Assembly (NCBI GenBank): GCA_902556285.1
Contig: CACDWD010000003.1
Location: 1-38,714, forward strand
Origin: an uncultured Pelagibacteraceae bacterium
GTDB taxonomy: Bacteria; Pseudomonadota; Alphaproteobacteria; Pelagibacterales; Pelagibacteraceae
DNA length: 38,714 bases
Reading direction: 5' to 3'
Part shown: positions 1 to 9,774 of the stretch, one piece after another
How the letters are laid out: each line of letters starts with the position of its first letter
Numbering within the stretch: the stretch's first letter is position 1
Translations under genes and position numbers: made by a program
The notes under the pieces: model-generated
Databases searched by the model: none
Told to the model about the DNA's origin: nothing
Seen by the model: only the letters and a program-made list of their open reading frames with translations

Positions 1-1229
1 TCTTCAGTTTTTCTAAGTTGTTCTTTATCATTTCCATCAAACATAATAAGTGGATGTAAATTTCCATCACCTGCGTGAAAACAATTTGCCACTGGTAATT
101 CATATTTTTCAGATAATTTTTTTATTTCTAATAATGCTTCAGCAAGCTTGCCTCTTGGAATGGAACCATCCATACAATAGTAATCAGGTGCCATAGCTCC
201 ACATGCAGGAAAAGCTGCTTTTCTTCCAGCCCAGAATGAAAGTCTTTCTTTCTCACTATTACTAAGTTTAAGACTAGAGCAATTATTTTTTTTACAGATT
301 GCCTCTACTTTTCTAATTAATTCATTAACCTCTGATTCTGTACCATCAAGTTCCACTATTAATAATAATTCTGCGTCTCGCGGATATCCTGCTTTACTAA
401 AATTATCTGTTGCTTCAATTAAGGCTTTATCCATTATTTCCATTCCTGCTGGAACTATTCCACTTGAAATAATTTCCGAGGCCGCATCTCCACCTTCTTT
501 TATTGATGGAAAACCTATCAAAGCCGCTCTTACCACTTCAGGTGTTCTTAAAATTTTTACTGTAACTTCGGTGACAACCCCCAATAAACCTTCTGAACCA
601 CAAATTAAACCCATAAGATCATATCCCTCTTGATCAAACGATTTGCCTCCAAATCTACAAATAGTTCCATCCATCATTACCATTTGTACACCTAAAATAT
701 TGTTTGAAGTCGTTCCATACTTTAATGAGTGAACTCCACCAGAATTTTCAGCAACATTTCCACCAATAGAACATGCTAACTGGCTCGAAGGGTCTGGTGC
801 ATAATAAAATCCTTTGTCCTGAACTGCATGAGTAATACCTAGATTTGTAACTCCTGGCTGAGTCACAACACATTTATTTTCGTAATCAATTTCTAATATT
901 TTATTAAATTTTCCTAAACCAAGAAGAATAGCATCTTGAAGAGGTAATGCTCCGCCAGACAATCCTGTGCCTGCGCCTCTTGGTACAACTTTAATATTTT
1001 CACTATGACAAAATTTTAATATCTCACTTACTTCTTCTGTGTTTTCTGGAAGTACTACGGCTAATGGTGTTTGAGTATAAACTGATAAAGCATCAGTTTC
1101 ATATGGTCTTAATTCATCAGCCTCACTCAATACATTTTCTATATTAGTTAACTTTGAAAGTTTTTTTACTATTTCACTTTTTCTATTTAAAATAGAACTA
1201 TCAATTTTTGGTAAAGCTATTTCAGACAT
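1..1229 (-). CDS. glcD: Glycolate oxidase FAD-linked subunit GlcD (3' end truncated by window edge)
   Basis: Read from reverse complement, absent from ORF track: MSEIALPKIDSSILNRKSE...VVPRGAGTGLSGGALP...YAPDPSSQLACSIGGNVAENSGGVHSLKYGTT...NCFHAGDGNLHPLIMFD; FAD_binding_4/GlcD motifs. Confidence 0.92.
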   Translation of the reverse strand, partial: MSEIALPKIDSSILNRKSEIVKKLSKLTNIENVLSEADELRPYETDALSVYTQTPLAVVLPENTEEVSEILKFCHSENIKVVPRGAGTGLSGGALPLQDAILLGLGKFNKILEIDYENKCVVTQPGVTNLGITHAVQDKGFYYAPDPSSQLACSIGGNVAENSGGVHSLKYGTTSNNILGVQMVMMDGTICRFGGKSFDQEGYDLMGLICGSEGLLGVVTEVTVKILRTPEVVRAALIGFPSIKEGGDAASEIISSGIVPAGMEIMDKALIEATDNFSKAGYPRDAELLLIVELDGTESEVNELIRKVEAICKKNNCSSLKLSNSEKERLSFWAGRKAAFPACGAMAPDYYCMDGSIPRGKLAEALLEIKKLSEKYELPVANCFHAGDGNLHPLIMFDGNDKEQLRKTE

Positions 1230-1232
1230 AGC

Positions 1233-2396
1233 TTAGCCTAGCATTTTTTTGATATTTTCCAATGCGTTAGAAATGTTATCCCGAGAGGCTGCAAAACTAA
1301 ATCTGACGTAATCTTTGCATGTTTTTCCAAAAGCTGTACCCGGAACTATAGCAACACCTGCTTCATGCATAGCTCTTTTACAAAATTCAGCACCATCCAT
1401 TCCTGTTCCAATAACTTTAGGAAATGCATAAAATGCTCCACCAGGTAAACTACATTCTACACCAGGTAAACTATTTAAACCTTCGTGAATTAATTTTCTT
1501 CTTAACGTAAATTTTTCCATCATCTCATGAATTGAATCATCCGGTCCATCTAAAGCTGCGATACCTGCAAACTGAGCAGCAGCATTCACACATGATACAC
1601 TATTTATCAACAATTTATTTACATGTTCAACTAAATTTTCTGGCCAAAAACTCCAACCTAATCTCCAACCTGTCATAGAGTAAGCTTTGCTCCATCCCTC
1701 TAGGACAATTAATCTATCTCTTAATTCAGGATAATTAAAAAATGTAGGCATTTCTTTTTCATCAAAAATTTGTCTACTATAAATTTCATCACTTAAAATT
1801 GTAACATGTGGATGTTTCTTTAAACCTTCAGCTAACTTATCTATTTCTGACTTTTCTACAAAACTTCCAGTTGGATTGTTTGGATTAATTAAAATTAACA
1901 ATCTAGTTTTATCAGTTATTAAAGATAAAATTTTATCTGCACTAAACTTAAGATCCTTATCTTCTGTTAAGTCATAAGGAACTGCTGTTGAACCAGTGTA
2001 ATTAATCATAGACTCGTAAATTGGAAAAGCAGGTGTTGGATGAATAATTTCAACTCCTGGTTCACCAAAACACTGAATTGCATAATGCATAGTTGGTTTT
2101 CCACCTGGCATTATAAGAATTCTTTCAGGATCAACATCTGCACTGTAACGCTTTTTAATCCATCTAGTTACTGCTTGTCTACATTCTAAAATTCCATTTG
2201 AAAGAACATATCCATGATGACCATCGTCTAAAGCTTTTTTAGCTGCATCAACAACATGTTTTGGAGTTTTAAAATCAGGTTGACCTAATCCTAAATGAAT
2301 CATAGGTTTTCCCTGTGCCTCAAGTTTTTTTGCTTCAGCTAAAACTGAAAAGGCGCTCTCTGTTCCAAGTCTACTTAAGGATTTTGCTAATTTCAT
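1233..2396 (-). CDS. PLP-dependent class I/II aminotransferase (aspartate aminotransferase family)
   Basis: NPNNPTGS, SDEIYSRQIFD, GWSKAYSMTGWRLGW PLP-Lys motif. Confidence 0.93.
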   Translation of the reverse strand: MKLAKSLSRLGTESAFSVLAEAKKLEAQGKPMIHLGLGQPDFKTPKHVVDAAKKALDDGHHGYVLSNGILECRQAVTRWIKKRYSADVDPERILIMPGGKPTMHYAIQCFGEPGVEIIHPTPAFPIYESMINYTGSTAVPYDLTEDKDLKFSADKILSLITDKTRLLILINPNNPTGSFVEKSEIDKLAEGLKKHPHVTILSDEIYSRQIFDEKEMPTFFNYPELRDRLIVLEGWSKAYSMTGWRLGWSFWPENLVEHVNKLLINSVSCVNAAAQFAGIAALDGPDDSIHEMMEKFTLRRKLIHEGLNSLPGVECSLPGGAFYAFPKVIGTGMDGAEFCKRAMHEAGVAIVPGTAFGKTCKDYVRFSFAASRDNISNALENIKKMLG

Positions 2397-2501
2397 AATA
2401 AAAATTTTAAATTAAAACTCGCAACCTAAACGAAAAATACTTTTTTGTCTATTTAGATAAAATAATTAATTTTACCAATTAATTGTTAAATCTCCTATAT
2501 T

Positions 2502-3653
2502 TTAGTCTCTATATATTATTTTTGACGCATCAAGATCTTTAACAGACTTACAGCCCATTAAAATCATATTTCTTCTAATTTCCTTTTGCATATTTTCCAA
2601 CAGCCTCTCAACACCTTTTTGTCCGCCAGCGCCCAAACTAAAAAGAAACGCTTTTCCAAAACTACATGCTGTTGCTCCAGCAGCTAAAGCTTTAAGAACA
2701 TGCGTTCCTCTTCTAACACCACCATCAAGAATAATTTCTAATTTATCACCAACTGCATCTGAAATTGCTTTAACTTGATCAAATGGAGATCTTGATCCAT
2801 CAAGTTGTCTTCCTCCATGATTTGAAATCATAATTGCTGTACAACCAATATCTATTGCTCTTTTAGCATCTTCTACTGACATAACTCCTTTAAGTGCCAT
2901 TGGTTTATTCCATTTTTTAATACAATATTCTGCATCTTTCCAATTCATTGCTGGATCATATTGTTCATTAATATAATCCATAACTGATTTTGCAATGTTG
3001 GTGCCTTTATCAGTTTTATTTTTAATATTTGCTAATTCAAATTTTTTATTGGTAAAATATTTAAAAACCCATCTCGGTCTCATAGCAAAACTTAATAAGC
3101 TATCAAAAGTAAATTTAGGTGGTGTAGTAAATCCTGTTCTATGGTCTCTTTCTCTATTTCCAGCAACTAGTGTATCAACAGTAATACACATTCCATCAAA
3201 ATTAGCTCTAGTGCATCTTTCAATTAAATCATCAGTAATTGATTTATCTTTATGAATATAAAGTTGAAAAAGTTTTGGCCCACTAGAAACATTTGCAACC
3301 TCTTCAATTGAAAAAGATGCCATTGTTGACATGCTATAAATTGTATCAAATTTTTCAGCTGCTCTAGCAGATGCTTTATCGCCCTCAGGGTCATACAAAC
3401 TTTGCATTGCCGTTGGAGATAAAAATAATGGCATACTAATTTTTCTTCCGAAAACAGCGGTGGATAAATCTGGCTCTCCCACACTATTCAAAATATTTGG
3501 AACTAGATCACAATCATTAAATGCATCAGTATTTCTATTTAAAGTAACCTCGTCATCTGCACCTCCATCAATATAGTGGAATATTGGGGCTGGTAATTTT
3601 TTTTTAGCTAATTTTCTAAAATCATCAAAATTATAGCAGTCATTGATATTCAT
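2502..3653 (-). CDS. lldD: FMN-dependent alpha-hydroxy-acid oxidase/dehydrogenase (LldD-like)
   Basis: YIDGGADDEVTL, SPTAMQSL, SNHGGRQLDGSRSPFD, DGGVRRGTHVLKALAAGA motifs. Confidence 0.88.
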   Translation of the reverse strand: MNINDCYNFDDFRKLAKKKLPAPIFHYIDGGADDEVTLNRNTDAFNDCDLVPNILNSVGEPDLSTAVFGRKISMPLFLSPTAMQSLYDPEGDKASARAAEKFDTIYSMSTMASFSIEEVANVSSGPKLFQLYIHKDKSITDDLIERCTRANFDGMCITVDTLVAGNRERDHRTGFTTPPKFTFDSLLSFAMRPRWVFKYFTNKKFELANIKNKTDKGTNIAKSVMDYINEQYDPAMNWKDAEYCIKKWNKPMALKGVMSVEDAKRAIDIGCTAIMISNHGGRQLDGSRSPFDQVKAISDAVGDKLEIILDGGVRRGTHVLKALAAGATACSFGKAFLFSLGAGGQKGVERLLENMQKEIRRNMILMGCKSVKDLDASKIIYRD

Positions 3654-3664
3654 GGTGTCGTTTA

Positions 3665-4165
3665 TTAGAAGTTTTTAAGATAATTAAACATATAACTATT
3701 TGCCCCAGGATTCTTGTCTCCTAAACTAGCATTAGATACATGATTATAAGATATTCCTAAACTAGAACTTTTTGAAAGCTCGTAAGATAGTTGTACTTCC
3801 GATTTAAATTCAAGTACATGACCTAAATCTTTACCGTCACCTTTGTGATAAAGTCCAGGTGCAAAACTTGGTGTAAAAGTTAAAGCTCCCATATCTACAT
3901 TCCACTCAAATCCAGTATAAATATACACTGCTGAATTTTCAGTTATAAATCCTCCAGTAATTGGTGAAATATTTCCAATAAAAGTGTTTCTCTCCAAAGT
4001 TTCATTTTGATGCTGGAAACCTACTAAGAGTGCTGACTGTTTGTCATCACTGAAATCAAAATTTCCTGTAAAAAAATTATATTGATGAGAGCTATTTTCT
4101 GCAGCTAAAACCTTGGTGCAAAAAAATAATGTAAAAAAAAATATATTTAATTTTTTTAAATTCAT
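3665..4165 (-). CDS. PagL-like lipid A 3-O-deacylase (acyloxyacyl hydrolase), outer membrane
   Basis: Signal peptide plus C-terminal YNHVSNASLGDKNPGANSYMFNY resembling the PagL His-Ser motif. Confidence 0.75.
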   Translation of the reverse strand: MNLKKLNIFFFTLFFCTKVLAAENSSHQYNFFTGNFDFSDDKQSALLVGFQHQNETLERNTFIGNISPITGGFITENSAVYIYTGFEWNVDMGALTFTPSFAPGLYHKGDGKDLGHVLEFKSEVQLSYELSKSSSLGISYNHVSNASLGDKNPGANSYMFNYLKNF

Positions 4166-4181
4166 AACTCTTATTACCAGA

Positions 4182-4547
4182 TTAATTATGTTTTTTTTTA
4201 AGTTTTTTAAAGATTATTGCACCACCTAAAAGGAAGATCAATAGAGGCATAAACCAAAGAATATAGGTGTTTTTATTTAATTTAGGATCATACAATATCC
4301 ATTCCCCATATTTATTTTTAAAATATTCATAAATTTCATCATCAGTTAATCCTTCATCAATTTTTTTATCAACTAAAATTTTCAAACTATTTGCAAACTC
4401 TGAGTCAGAATCATAAATTGACTGACCTTGACAAACCAAACAACGAAGGTTTTTAGTTATATTATTTCTTTTATCTAATTCATCAGCTTTAAGTGCACTA
4501 CATGTATAAAATAAAATAACAATTAAAAAAAATCTTAAAATTTTCAT
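4182..4547 (-). CDS. ccmH: Cytochrome c-type biogenesis protein CcmH (CcmL-type, N-terminal domain only)
   Basis: LRCLVCQGQSI Cys motif, KYGEWILYDP, C-terminal TM helix. Confidence 0.92.
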   Translation of the reverse strand: MKILRFFLIVILFYTCSALKADELDKRNNITKNLRCLVCQGQSIYDSDSEFANSLKILVDKKIDEGLTDDEIYEYFKNKYGEWILYDPKLNKNTYILWFMPLLIFLLGGAIIFKKLKKKHN

Positions 4548-5062
4548 TTTATCAATAAATTAATTTCATTAACTAATTCTTGGTTAAGAGGCCCAATATA
4601 TTTTTTAATGATTTGATTATTATAGATTAAAAATGATTCAGGAACCCCATAAGCTCCCCACTCAATTGCAATTGTGCCATCTAAATCTATAAATATTTCT
4701 TTATAGGGATTTCCTAATTCTTTTAAAAAATTTTCTGCATTTTTTAAATTATCTTTATAATTCATCCCAATAATATTTACTTCATTATCTAGATTTAAAT
4801 TCATTAAAAAAGGATGCTCTTGTCGACATGGAACACACCAAGATGACCAAATATTTAATAAATAAAACTTATCTAGTTCAAAGATACTTGATGATTTCAC
4901 ATTTTCTCCAGAAAAAAATTCTTTAGTATTAAACACTGGTATTTCTTTTTTTGTATTAACATCTGGAGTATATATTTTTGAGTCTTCTAGACCTTTGTAA
5001 AAAATAAAAAATATTATTCCAAAAATAATAATAACTAAAAAGGATAAAATTTTATTTTTCAT
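4544..5062 (-). CDS. ccmG: Thiol:disulfide interchange protein CcmG/DsbE; ORF track start 5128, preferred start ATG at 5062 (ATGA overlap with ccmF)
   Basis: Thioredoxin motif WSSWCVPCRQEHP and WGAYGVPESFLI; MKNKILSFLVIIIFGIIFF signal anchor. Confidence 0.92.
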   Translation of the reverse strand: MKNKILSFLVIIIFGIIFFIFYKGLEDSKIYTPDVNTKKEIPVFNTKEFFSGENVKSSSIFELDKFYLLNIWSSWCVPCRQEHPFLMNLNLDNEVNIIGMNYKDNLKNAENFLKELGNPYKEIFIDLDGTIAIEWGAYGVPESFLIYNNQIIKKYIGPLNQELVNEINLLIK

Positions 5063-6933
5063 GATCTTTTTTGTAAAAAGCTTACAATTCCCCCAAAAGA
5101 TATTAGAATTACTGATAACCAGATCCATAACATAAATGGTTTAACTTGATATCTTACGTTAAAAAAATCTTGATTTTGAACAAGGTTAATTACTATAAAT
5201 TTATCTGACATTAGAGTTGTTTTGATATCAGCTTCACTTGTAGCTATGACAGGTTGATTATAAATTCTCAGCTCTGGTGAAAAACTATCTTCTTCACCAT
5301 TTGAATTACTTACAGAAAAATTTGCAATAATTGCATTATAATTTTTTTCTTTTTTCTGATCAACACTTTCAAAAACTATCTTAGTTTTTGAATTTTCAAA
5401 AATTTCACCAACCTTAAGATTTGTTATAATTTCGCTTGCAAATAGATTGTTAAACAAGATACTTAGGATCAATAAACTAAATCCAAAATGAGCAATATTT
5501 TGTGAAATATTTTTATATTTTTTTACAAAAAAATCTCTCAGTGTAATAAAGAATAAATAAAGCGCACTCGATATCAAAATTGTATTTATTAAAATATTTT
5601 GATTAAAATTTTTTAATACTAAGAATGCTAATAAAATTGAGATAATCAAAAAAGAAATTAAATAAATCTTATCTTCTAGTTGAGATTTTATCCATTTTAA
5701 TTTTGGACCTATCGCCATCATAAGTAAAAATGGAATTAAAAATGGAATTATCAATTTATGATAAAATGGTGGTCCAACAGATATTTTTTGAGAAGAAATT
5801 ACATCTAAAAAAATTGGATAAACTGTACCTATTAATACAACTGATAAAAAATACATCATGAACCAGTTATTAATTAATATTGAAGTTTCTTTGCTCAACC
5901 AAAAAAAACTATAAGATTTTCTATCATTATCTTTATGAAAAAAGAAAAAAATTAAAATAGATAGAAAAATCAAAATGAATAGAAAAACAAGAATAAACAA
6001 ACCCCTTTCAGGATCATTAGCAAATGTATGAACTGAATTTAATATGCCTGATCTTACTAAAAATGTTCCACACATGCTTAATGTAAATGTTGCAATAGAA
6101 AGAATTATTACCCATGAAGTTAAAATAGATTTTTTTTCTAATACTAAAATACAATGTAAAAGAGTGGTTAATGCAAGCCAAGGCATTAGAGAAACATTTT
6201 CAACTGGATCCCAAAACCAAAAACCTCCCCAGCCCAATTCGTAATAAGCCCAAATTGATCCAAGCAGTATTCCTAAAGTTAAAAAAATCCATGAAATTAA
6301 GATCCATTTTTTTATATGGGATGCCCAACTAGTAGAAATAATTTTTAAACTTGTTGCTGCCAAAACAGATGAAAAAATAATTGAAGAACCAACATAGCCT
6401 AAATATAAAACAGGTGGATGAATTGCTAAAGCAGGATCTTGTAAAATTGGGTTTAATCCAAGACCTTCAGTAGGTATTGGAAAAATATAATTAAATGGAT
6501 TTGATGTTTTGATTAAAAATAAAAAGAAACCAACTATTATTATTTGTTGAAAAACTAGAGTTAAAATTTTGTATTTTACTGGTTGATTTTTAGTTCTTAC
6601 TAAAAATAAGAAAATAAATAACGTTAAAACAAGTAGCCATAATAATAAACTACCTTCATGATTCCCCCAAGTTCCACTTATTTTGTAAAATAATGGTTTG
6701 GTAGTGTGAGAATTATTAAATACTGTTTCATTACTAAAATCCGAAATAACAAAAGAAAAAATCAAACACAAAAAACTAATGACAACAAAAAATAATTGCA
6801 AAAATGTAAATGATAATATTTTGGTATCTAATATGTTTGAGTTATTAAAATTTTTATATGAAAAATAAAATAATGATAATCCAATAATTAATCCTATTAT
6901 TAATGAATAATATCCAATAAGACTATAGATCAA
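5059..6933 (-). CDS. ccmF: Heme lyase CcmF
   Basis: WGGFWFWDPVENVSLMPW WWD motif, multi-TM, GSLLLWLL. Confidence 0.96.
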   Translation of the reverse strand: MIYSLIGYYSLIIGLIIGLSLFYFSYKNFNNSNILDTKILSFTFLQLFFVVISFLCLIFSFVISDFSNETVFNNSHTTKPLFYKISGTWGNHEGSLLLWLLVLTLFIFLFLVRTKNQPVKYKILTLVFQQIIIVGFFLFLIKTSNPFNYIFPIPTEGLGLNPILQDPALAIHPPVLYLGYVGSSIIFSSVLAATSLKIISTSWASHIKKWILISWIFLTLGILLGSIWAYYELGWGGFWFWDPVENVSLMPWLALTTLLHCILVLEKKSILTSWVIILSIATFTLSMCGTFLVRSGILNSVHTFANDPERGLFILVFLFILIFLSILIFFFFHKDNDRKSYSFFWLSKETSILINNWFMMYFLSVVLIGTVYPIFLDVISSQKISVGPPFYHKLIIPFLIPFLLMMAIGPKLKWIKSQLEDKIYLISFLIISILLAFLVLKNFNQNILINTILISSALYLFFITLRDFFVKKYKNISQNIAHFGFSLLILSILFNNLFASEIITNLKVGEIFENSKTKIVFESVDQKKEKNYNAIIANFSVSNSNGEEDSFSPELRIYNQPVIATSEADIKTTLMSDKFIVINLVQNQDFFNVRYQVKPFMLWIWLSVILISFGGIVSFLQKRS

Positions 6934-6934
6934 T

Positions 6935-7354
6935 TTATTTTTCTCCTAATGCTTCTTTTACTTCCGGTGGCATATAATTTTCATCATGCTTGGCTAAAAT
7001 TTTTGTTGCAGAGAAAAAGTTTCTATCTTTCAAAAAACCTTCTGCAACAACTCCTTTTCCTTCAGCAAATAAATTTGGTAATGCTCCTGAGTAAGTAACA
7101 TTTATTTCATTTTTAAAGTCAGTAATTATAAAATTAACTTCATTTAAACTTATGGAAATTGAGTTTTTTTTAACCATTCCTCCAACTCTTATTTTGCTTT
7201 TATCTATTTCAGAAAGTGATTTTATTTCAGAGGGAGATTGAAAATATACAACATTTTCCTCTAATGATTTTAAAATCAAAAATGTTGTTAGAATTAAAGT
7301 AATTAAGATTATTACTACAAACAGAAATCTTAATTTAACTTTTCGACCATACAT
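6935..7354 (-). CDS. ccmE: Cytochrome c maturation heme chaperone CcmE
   Basis: [21 protein letters not shown] heme-binding HxxxY motif. Confidence 0.95.
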   Translation of the reverse strand: MYGRKVKLRFLFVVIILITLILTTFLILKSLEENVVYFQSPSEIKSLSEIDKSKIRVGGMVKKNSISISLNEVNFIITDFKNEINVTYSGALPNLFAEGKGVVAEGFLKDRNFFSATKILAKHDENYMPPEVKEALGEK

Positions 7355-7364
7355 GGTTTAAAAG

Positions 7365-7592
7365 TTAATTATTTGTTACGTTTGCTAAAATTTCTTTATT
7401 TATTCTTTGTGATTTTGCAGAATTAGCTTGCTCAGCAGTAAGTGATCCAAATTTAGCAACAAATTTGTTATGTTCTTTAACAAATTGCATTTTAGTTACC
7501 AAATATAAACCTAGGAAACTTAATAAGGTAAAGCTAAAAGCAGATAACACGTACACCGCATATCCATTCATAAAAAGTAATTCATTTATCAT
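7365..7592 (-). CDS. ccmD: Heme exporter protein CcmD
   Basis: Small single-TM protein between ccmC and ccmE (MNGYAVYVLSAFSFTLLSF). Confidence 0.8.
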   Translation of the reverse strand: MINELLFMNGYAVYVLSAFSFTLLSFLGLYLVTKMQFVKEHNKFVAKFGSLTAEQANSAKSQRINKEILANVTNN

Positions 7593-8296
7593 AATCTATC
7601 TAAGCCTTTATTTTTAATTTTTATCAGTTCTGTATTATATTTCATTAAGAAAATTAACAATGAAAAAAGAGCAAATGCCGCAGTCATTATCAATAAAGGG
7701 TAAAGCATTGATGAGTGAATTGAGCTTTTTGACAAAATATTAATAGATGCAGGTTGATGGAGTGTATTCCACCAATCAACTGAGTACTTTATAATTGGAA
7801 CATTAATAATTCCTAAAATAGTTATAAAAGTTGAAATCTTGTAGACTTTTTCTTCCTTATCATAAATTCTCCATACAATTAAATACATTGCATAGAACAA
7901 AGCTAATATTAGCATTGAAGTAATTCTTGCATCCCAAGCCCACCATGTTCCCCAGGTTGGTTTTCCCCAAATTGATCCTGTAACTAAAGCTATAATATTA
8001 AAAACAAATCCCGAAGGAGCTAAACTTTTAGAAATTAAAAAAAAATTTTTGTTTCTAAATACAAAACCACAAATAGATAACAAAGTTATAGAAGAAAATA
8101 TTCCAAGTGAAATCCAAGCGGCAGGAACGTGAACATACATAATCCTAACTGCATCACTTTGTTTGTAATCTTCAGGAGATATGACTAATGCTTCAACTAA
8201 ACCAACACTTAATACAACAATAAACAAAAATAAAACGTACTTAGGTGCTTTTGACGTAATTTTGAAAATCTTGTTAGGTTCAAAAAGTTTAAACAT
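7589..8296 (-). CDS. ccmC: Heme transporter CcmC
   Basis: MYVHVPAAW, WGKPTWGTWWAWDARITS WWD motif. Confidence 0.95.
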   Translation of the reverse strand: MFKLFEPNKIFKITSKAPKYVLFLFIVVLSVGLVEALVISPEDYKQSDAVRIMYVHVPAAWISLGIFSSITLLSICGFVFRNKNFFLISKSLAPSGFVFNIIALVTGSIWGKPTWGTWWAWDARITSMLILALFYAMYLIVWRIYDKEEKVYKISTFITILGIINVPIIKYSVDWWNTLHQPASINILSKSSIHSSMLYPLLIMTAAFALFSLLIFLMKYNTELIKIKNKGLDRL

Positions 8297-8475
8297 ATTT
8301 TAATTTAGAATTTTTTTTGGTGATTTCTATTATGAAATAGTTTTCTGATCAAGAATGCAGAGGGGAGATAATAAGATTGAAATTAACGTTTAACACTCTT
8401 GACCAGAAGATGCTAAAAATATAGCTAATTTGTATGGCCTAGATTTGAGCTAAATGTGTTTGAATGATGGTTGCC
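8297..8475 (-). other. Long intergenic region with a conserved-looking stem; candidate 5' leader of the ccm operon or small RNA
   Basis: ~180 nt without ORF in an otherwise almost gapless region; arms 8343-8354 (TTCTGATCAAGA) and 8397-8408 (TCTTGACCAGAA) pair at 11/12 positions, 12/12 counting a G-U on the minus strand. Confidence 0.4.
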
Positions 8476-8796
8476 TTAATTAGAAAGCTTGAAATAACTA
8501 GACCCTTTTTTTCCCGAAAAAATCTCTTCAATTAAAGGGTGTTTTATTGGTTCATCAGAGTCATCCATCAGCAAGTTTTGCTCAGAAACATAAGCTTCAT
8601 AAGTTATCTCATCATTTTCTGCTAATAGGTGATAAAATGGTTGATCTTTTCTTGGTCTCACATTTTTTGGAATAGATTGATACCATTCTTCAGAATTATT
8701 AAATTCAAAATCAACATCATAAATTACACCTCTAAATTCAAAGTGTTTATGCTTTACGATGTCTCCAATTGAAAATTTTGCTTTTTGAACGGGCAT
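8476..8796 (-). CDS. hspQ: Heat shock protein HspQ (hemimethylated-DNA-binding domain family)
   Basis: FSIGDIVKHKHFEFRGVIYDVDFEF, RPRKDQPFYHLLAEN, YVSEQNLL. Confidence 0.9.
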   Translation of the reverse strand: MPVQKAKFSIGDIVKHKHFEFRGVIYDVDFEFNNSEEWYQSIPKNVRPRKDQPFYHLLAENDEITYEAYVSEQNLLMDDSDEPIKHPLIEEIFSGKKGSSYFKLSN

Positions 8797-8880
8797 AGAT
8801 CTTAGTATGGGTATTTAGAAATAAAAATCAATGCTAAAAATATAAATGTTTTGTGATGTGGCAAATATGTTAATATCTTT

Positions 8881-9435
8881 TTGGTGAATAAATCTTTTTT
8901 AAAATTTGTTACTGATTTCGGTCCTTTAGCAATATTTTTTTTCTATTATTACAATAGTGGTAAAAATTTATCAGTAGCAATACCTCCACTGATAGTTGCA
9001 ACTTTAGTTGCATTAGCAGTAGTTTGGTTTTTTGAAAAAAAAATTCCTCCAATGCCTTTACTAAGTGGAATTTTAATAACTTTTTTTGGTGGATTAACAA
9101 TCTACTTTAATGATCCTATATTTATTTATGTAAAACCAACTATCATTAATATTATGTTTGCTCTTGCATTATTTTTTGGGAAATATTTTACCAATGAACC
9201 TATTCTAAAAAAAATTATGGGTAAATCTATTCCTCTAACTGATATTGGGTGGGAAATTCTAAATAAACGATGGATGTATTTTTTCTTTGGTCTTGCTTTA
9301 TTAAATGAAATTGTTTGGAGAACTCAAACAGAAGAATTTTGGGTTAATTTTAAAGTGTGGGGAATGCTTCCAATAACAATAATATTTACAGGATTTCAAA
9401 TCCCTTTAATAAATAAACATAAAATTGATGCGTAG
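8881..9435 (+). CDS. Inner membrane-spanning protein YciB / septation protein A family
   Basis: TDFGPLAIFFFYYY, WEILNKRWMYFFFGLALLNEIVWR, FTGFQIPLI; non-ATG start (TTG 8881 or GTG 8884). Confidence 0.88.
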   Translation: MVNKSFLKFVTDFGPLAIFFFYYYNSGKNLSVAIPPLIVATLVALAVVWFFEKKIPPMPLLSGILITFFGGLTIYFNDPIFIYVKPTIINIMFALALFFGKYFTNEPILKKIMGKSIPLTDIGWEILNKRWMYFFFGLALLNEIVWRTQTEEFWVNFKVWGMLPITIIFTGFQIPLINKHKIDA

Positions 9436-9772
9436 TAATTTAAAATTAGTAGTAAATAATCCTCATAATAAAATAGAGGAAAAACATTTTTTTGAAAAAG
9501 ATGAGCTAAAAATTATATTAGACTTATATGCTAAGATGGTTTCTGAAGGTTCTTGGAAAGATTACGGTTTAAGTATTTCAAGTAAACAAGTGGGTTTTAG
9601 TGTTTTTAGAAATGCTGCTGAAAATGCTCTTTATAAAATTTGCAAAAATTTTAAGCCTAAAAATAAAAATCTTAAATATTTGATTACTGATACAAGTGGT
9701 AAAATATTAAAAAATTCTCACGACCTTAGAAATTTATTAAAAAATACCAACTGGAAGAAACTTCAAAAGTAA
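9425..9772 (+). CDS. DUF2794 family protein
   Basis: Alphaproteobacterial DUF2794-like FSVFRNAAENALYKICK; overlaps the previous CDS end. Confidence 0.7.
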   Translation: MMRSNLKLVVNNPHNKIEEKHFFEKDELKIILDLYAKMVSEGSWKDYGLSISSKQVGFSVFRNAAENALYKICKNFKPKNKNLKYLITDTSGKILKNSHDLRNLLKNTNWKKLQK

Positions 9773-9774
9773 AT

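Noticed and set aside
2464-2484. AATTAATT-ttacc-AATTAATT hairpin downstream of lldD as terminator
   Set aside because: Only A/T pairs and AATTAATT is self-palindromic; likely chance in AT-rich DNA.
2995-3484. ORFs 2995-3255 (+) and 3224-3484 (-) inside lldD
   Set aside because: Shadow ORFs in alternative frames of a well-supported enzyme; no recognisable protein features.
6044-6244. ORF 66 aa (+) opposite ccmF
   Set aside because: Antisense shadow of the conserved WWD region.
8909-9100. ORF 63 aa (-) opposite yciB-like gene
   Set aside because: Low-complexity Leu/Lys-rich shadow ORF.
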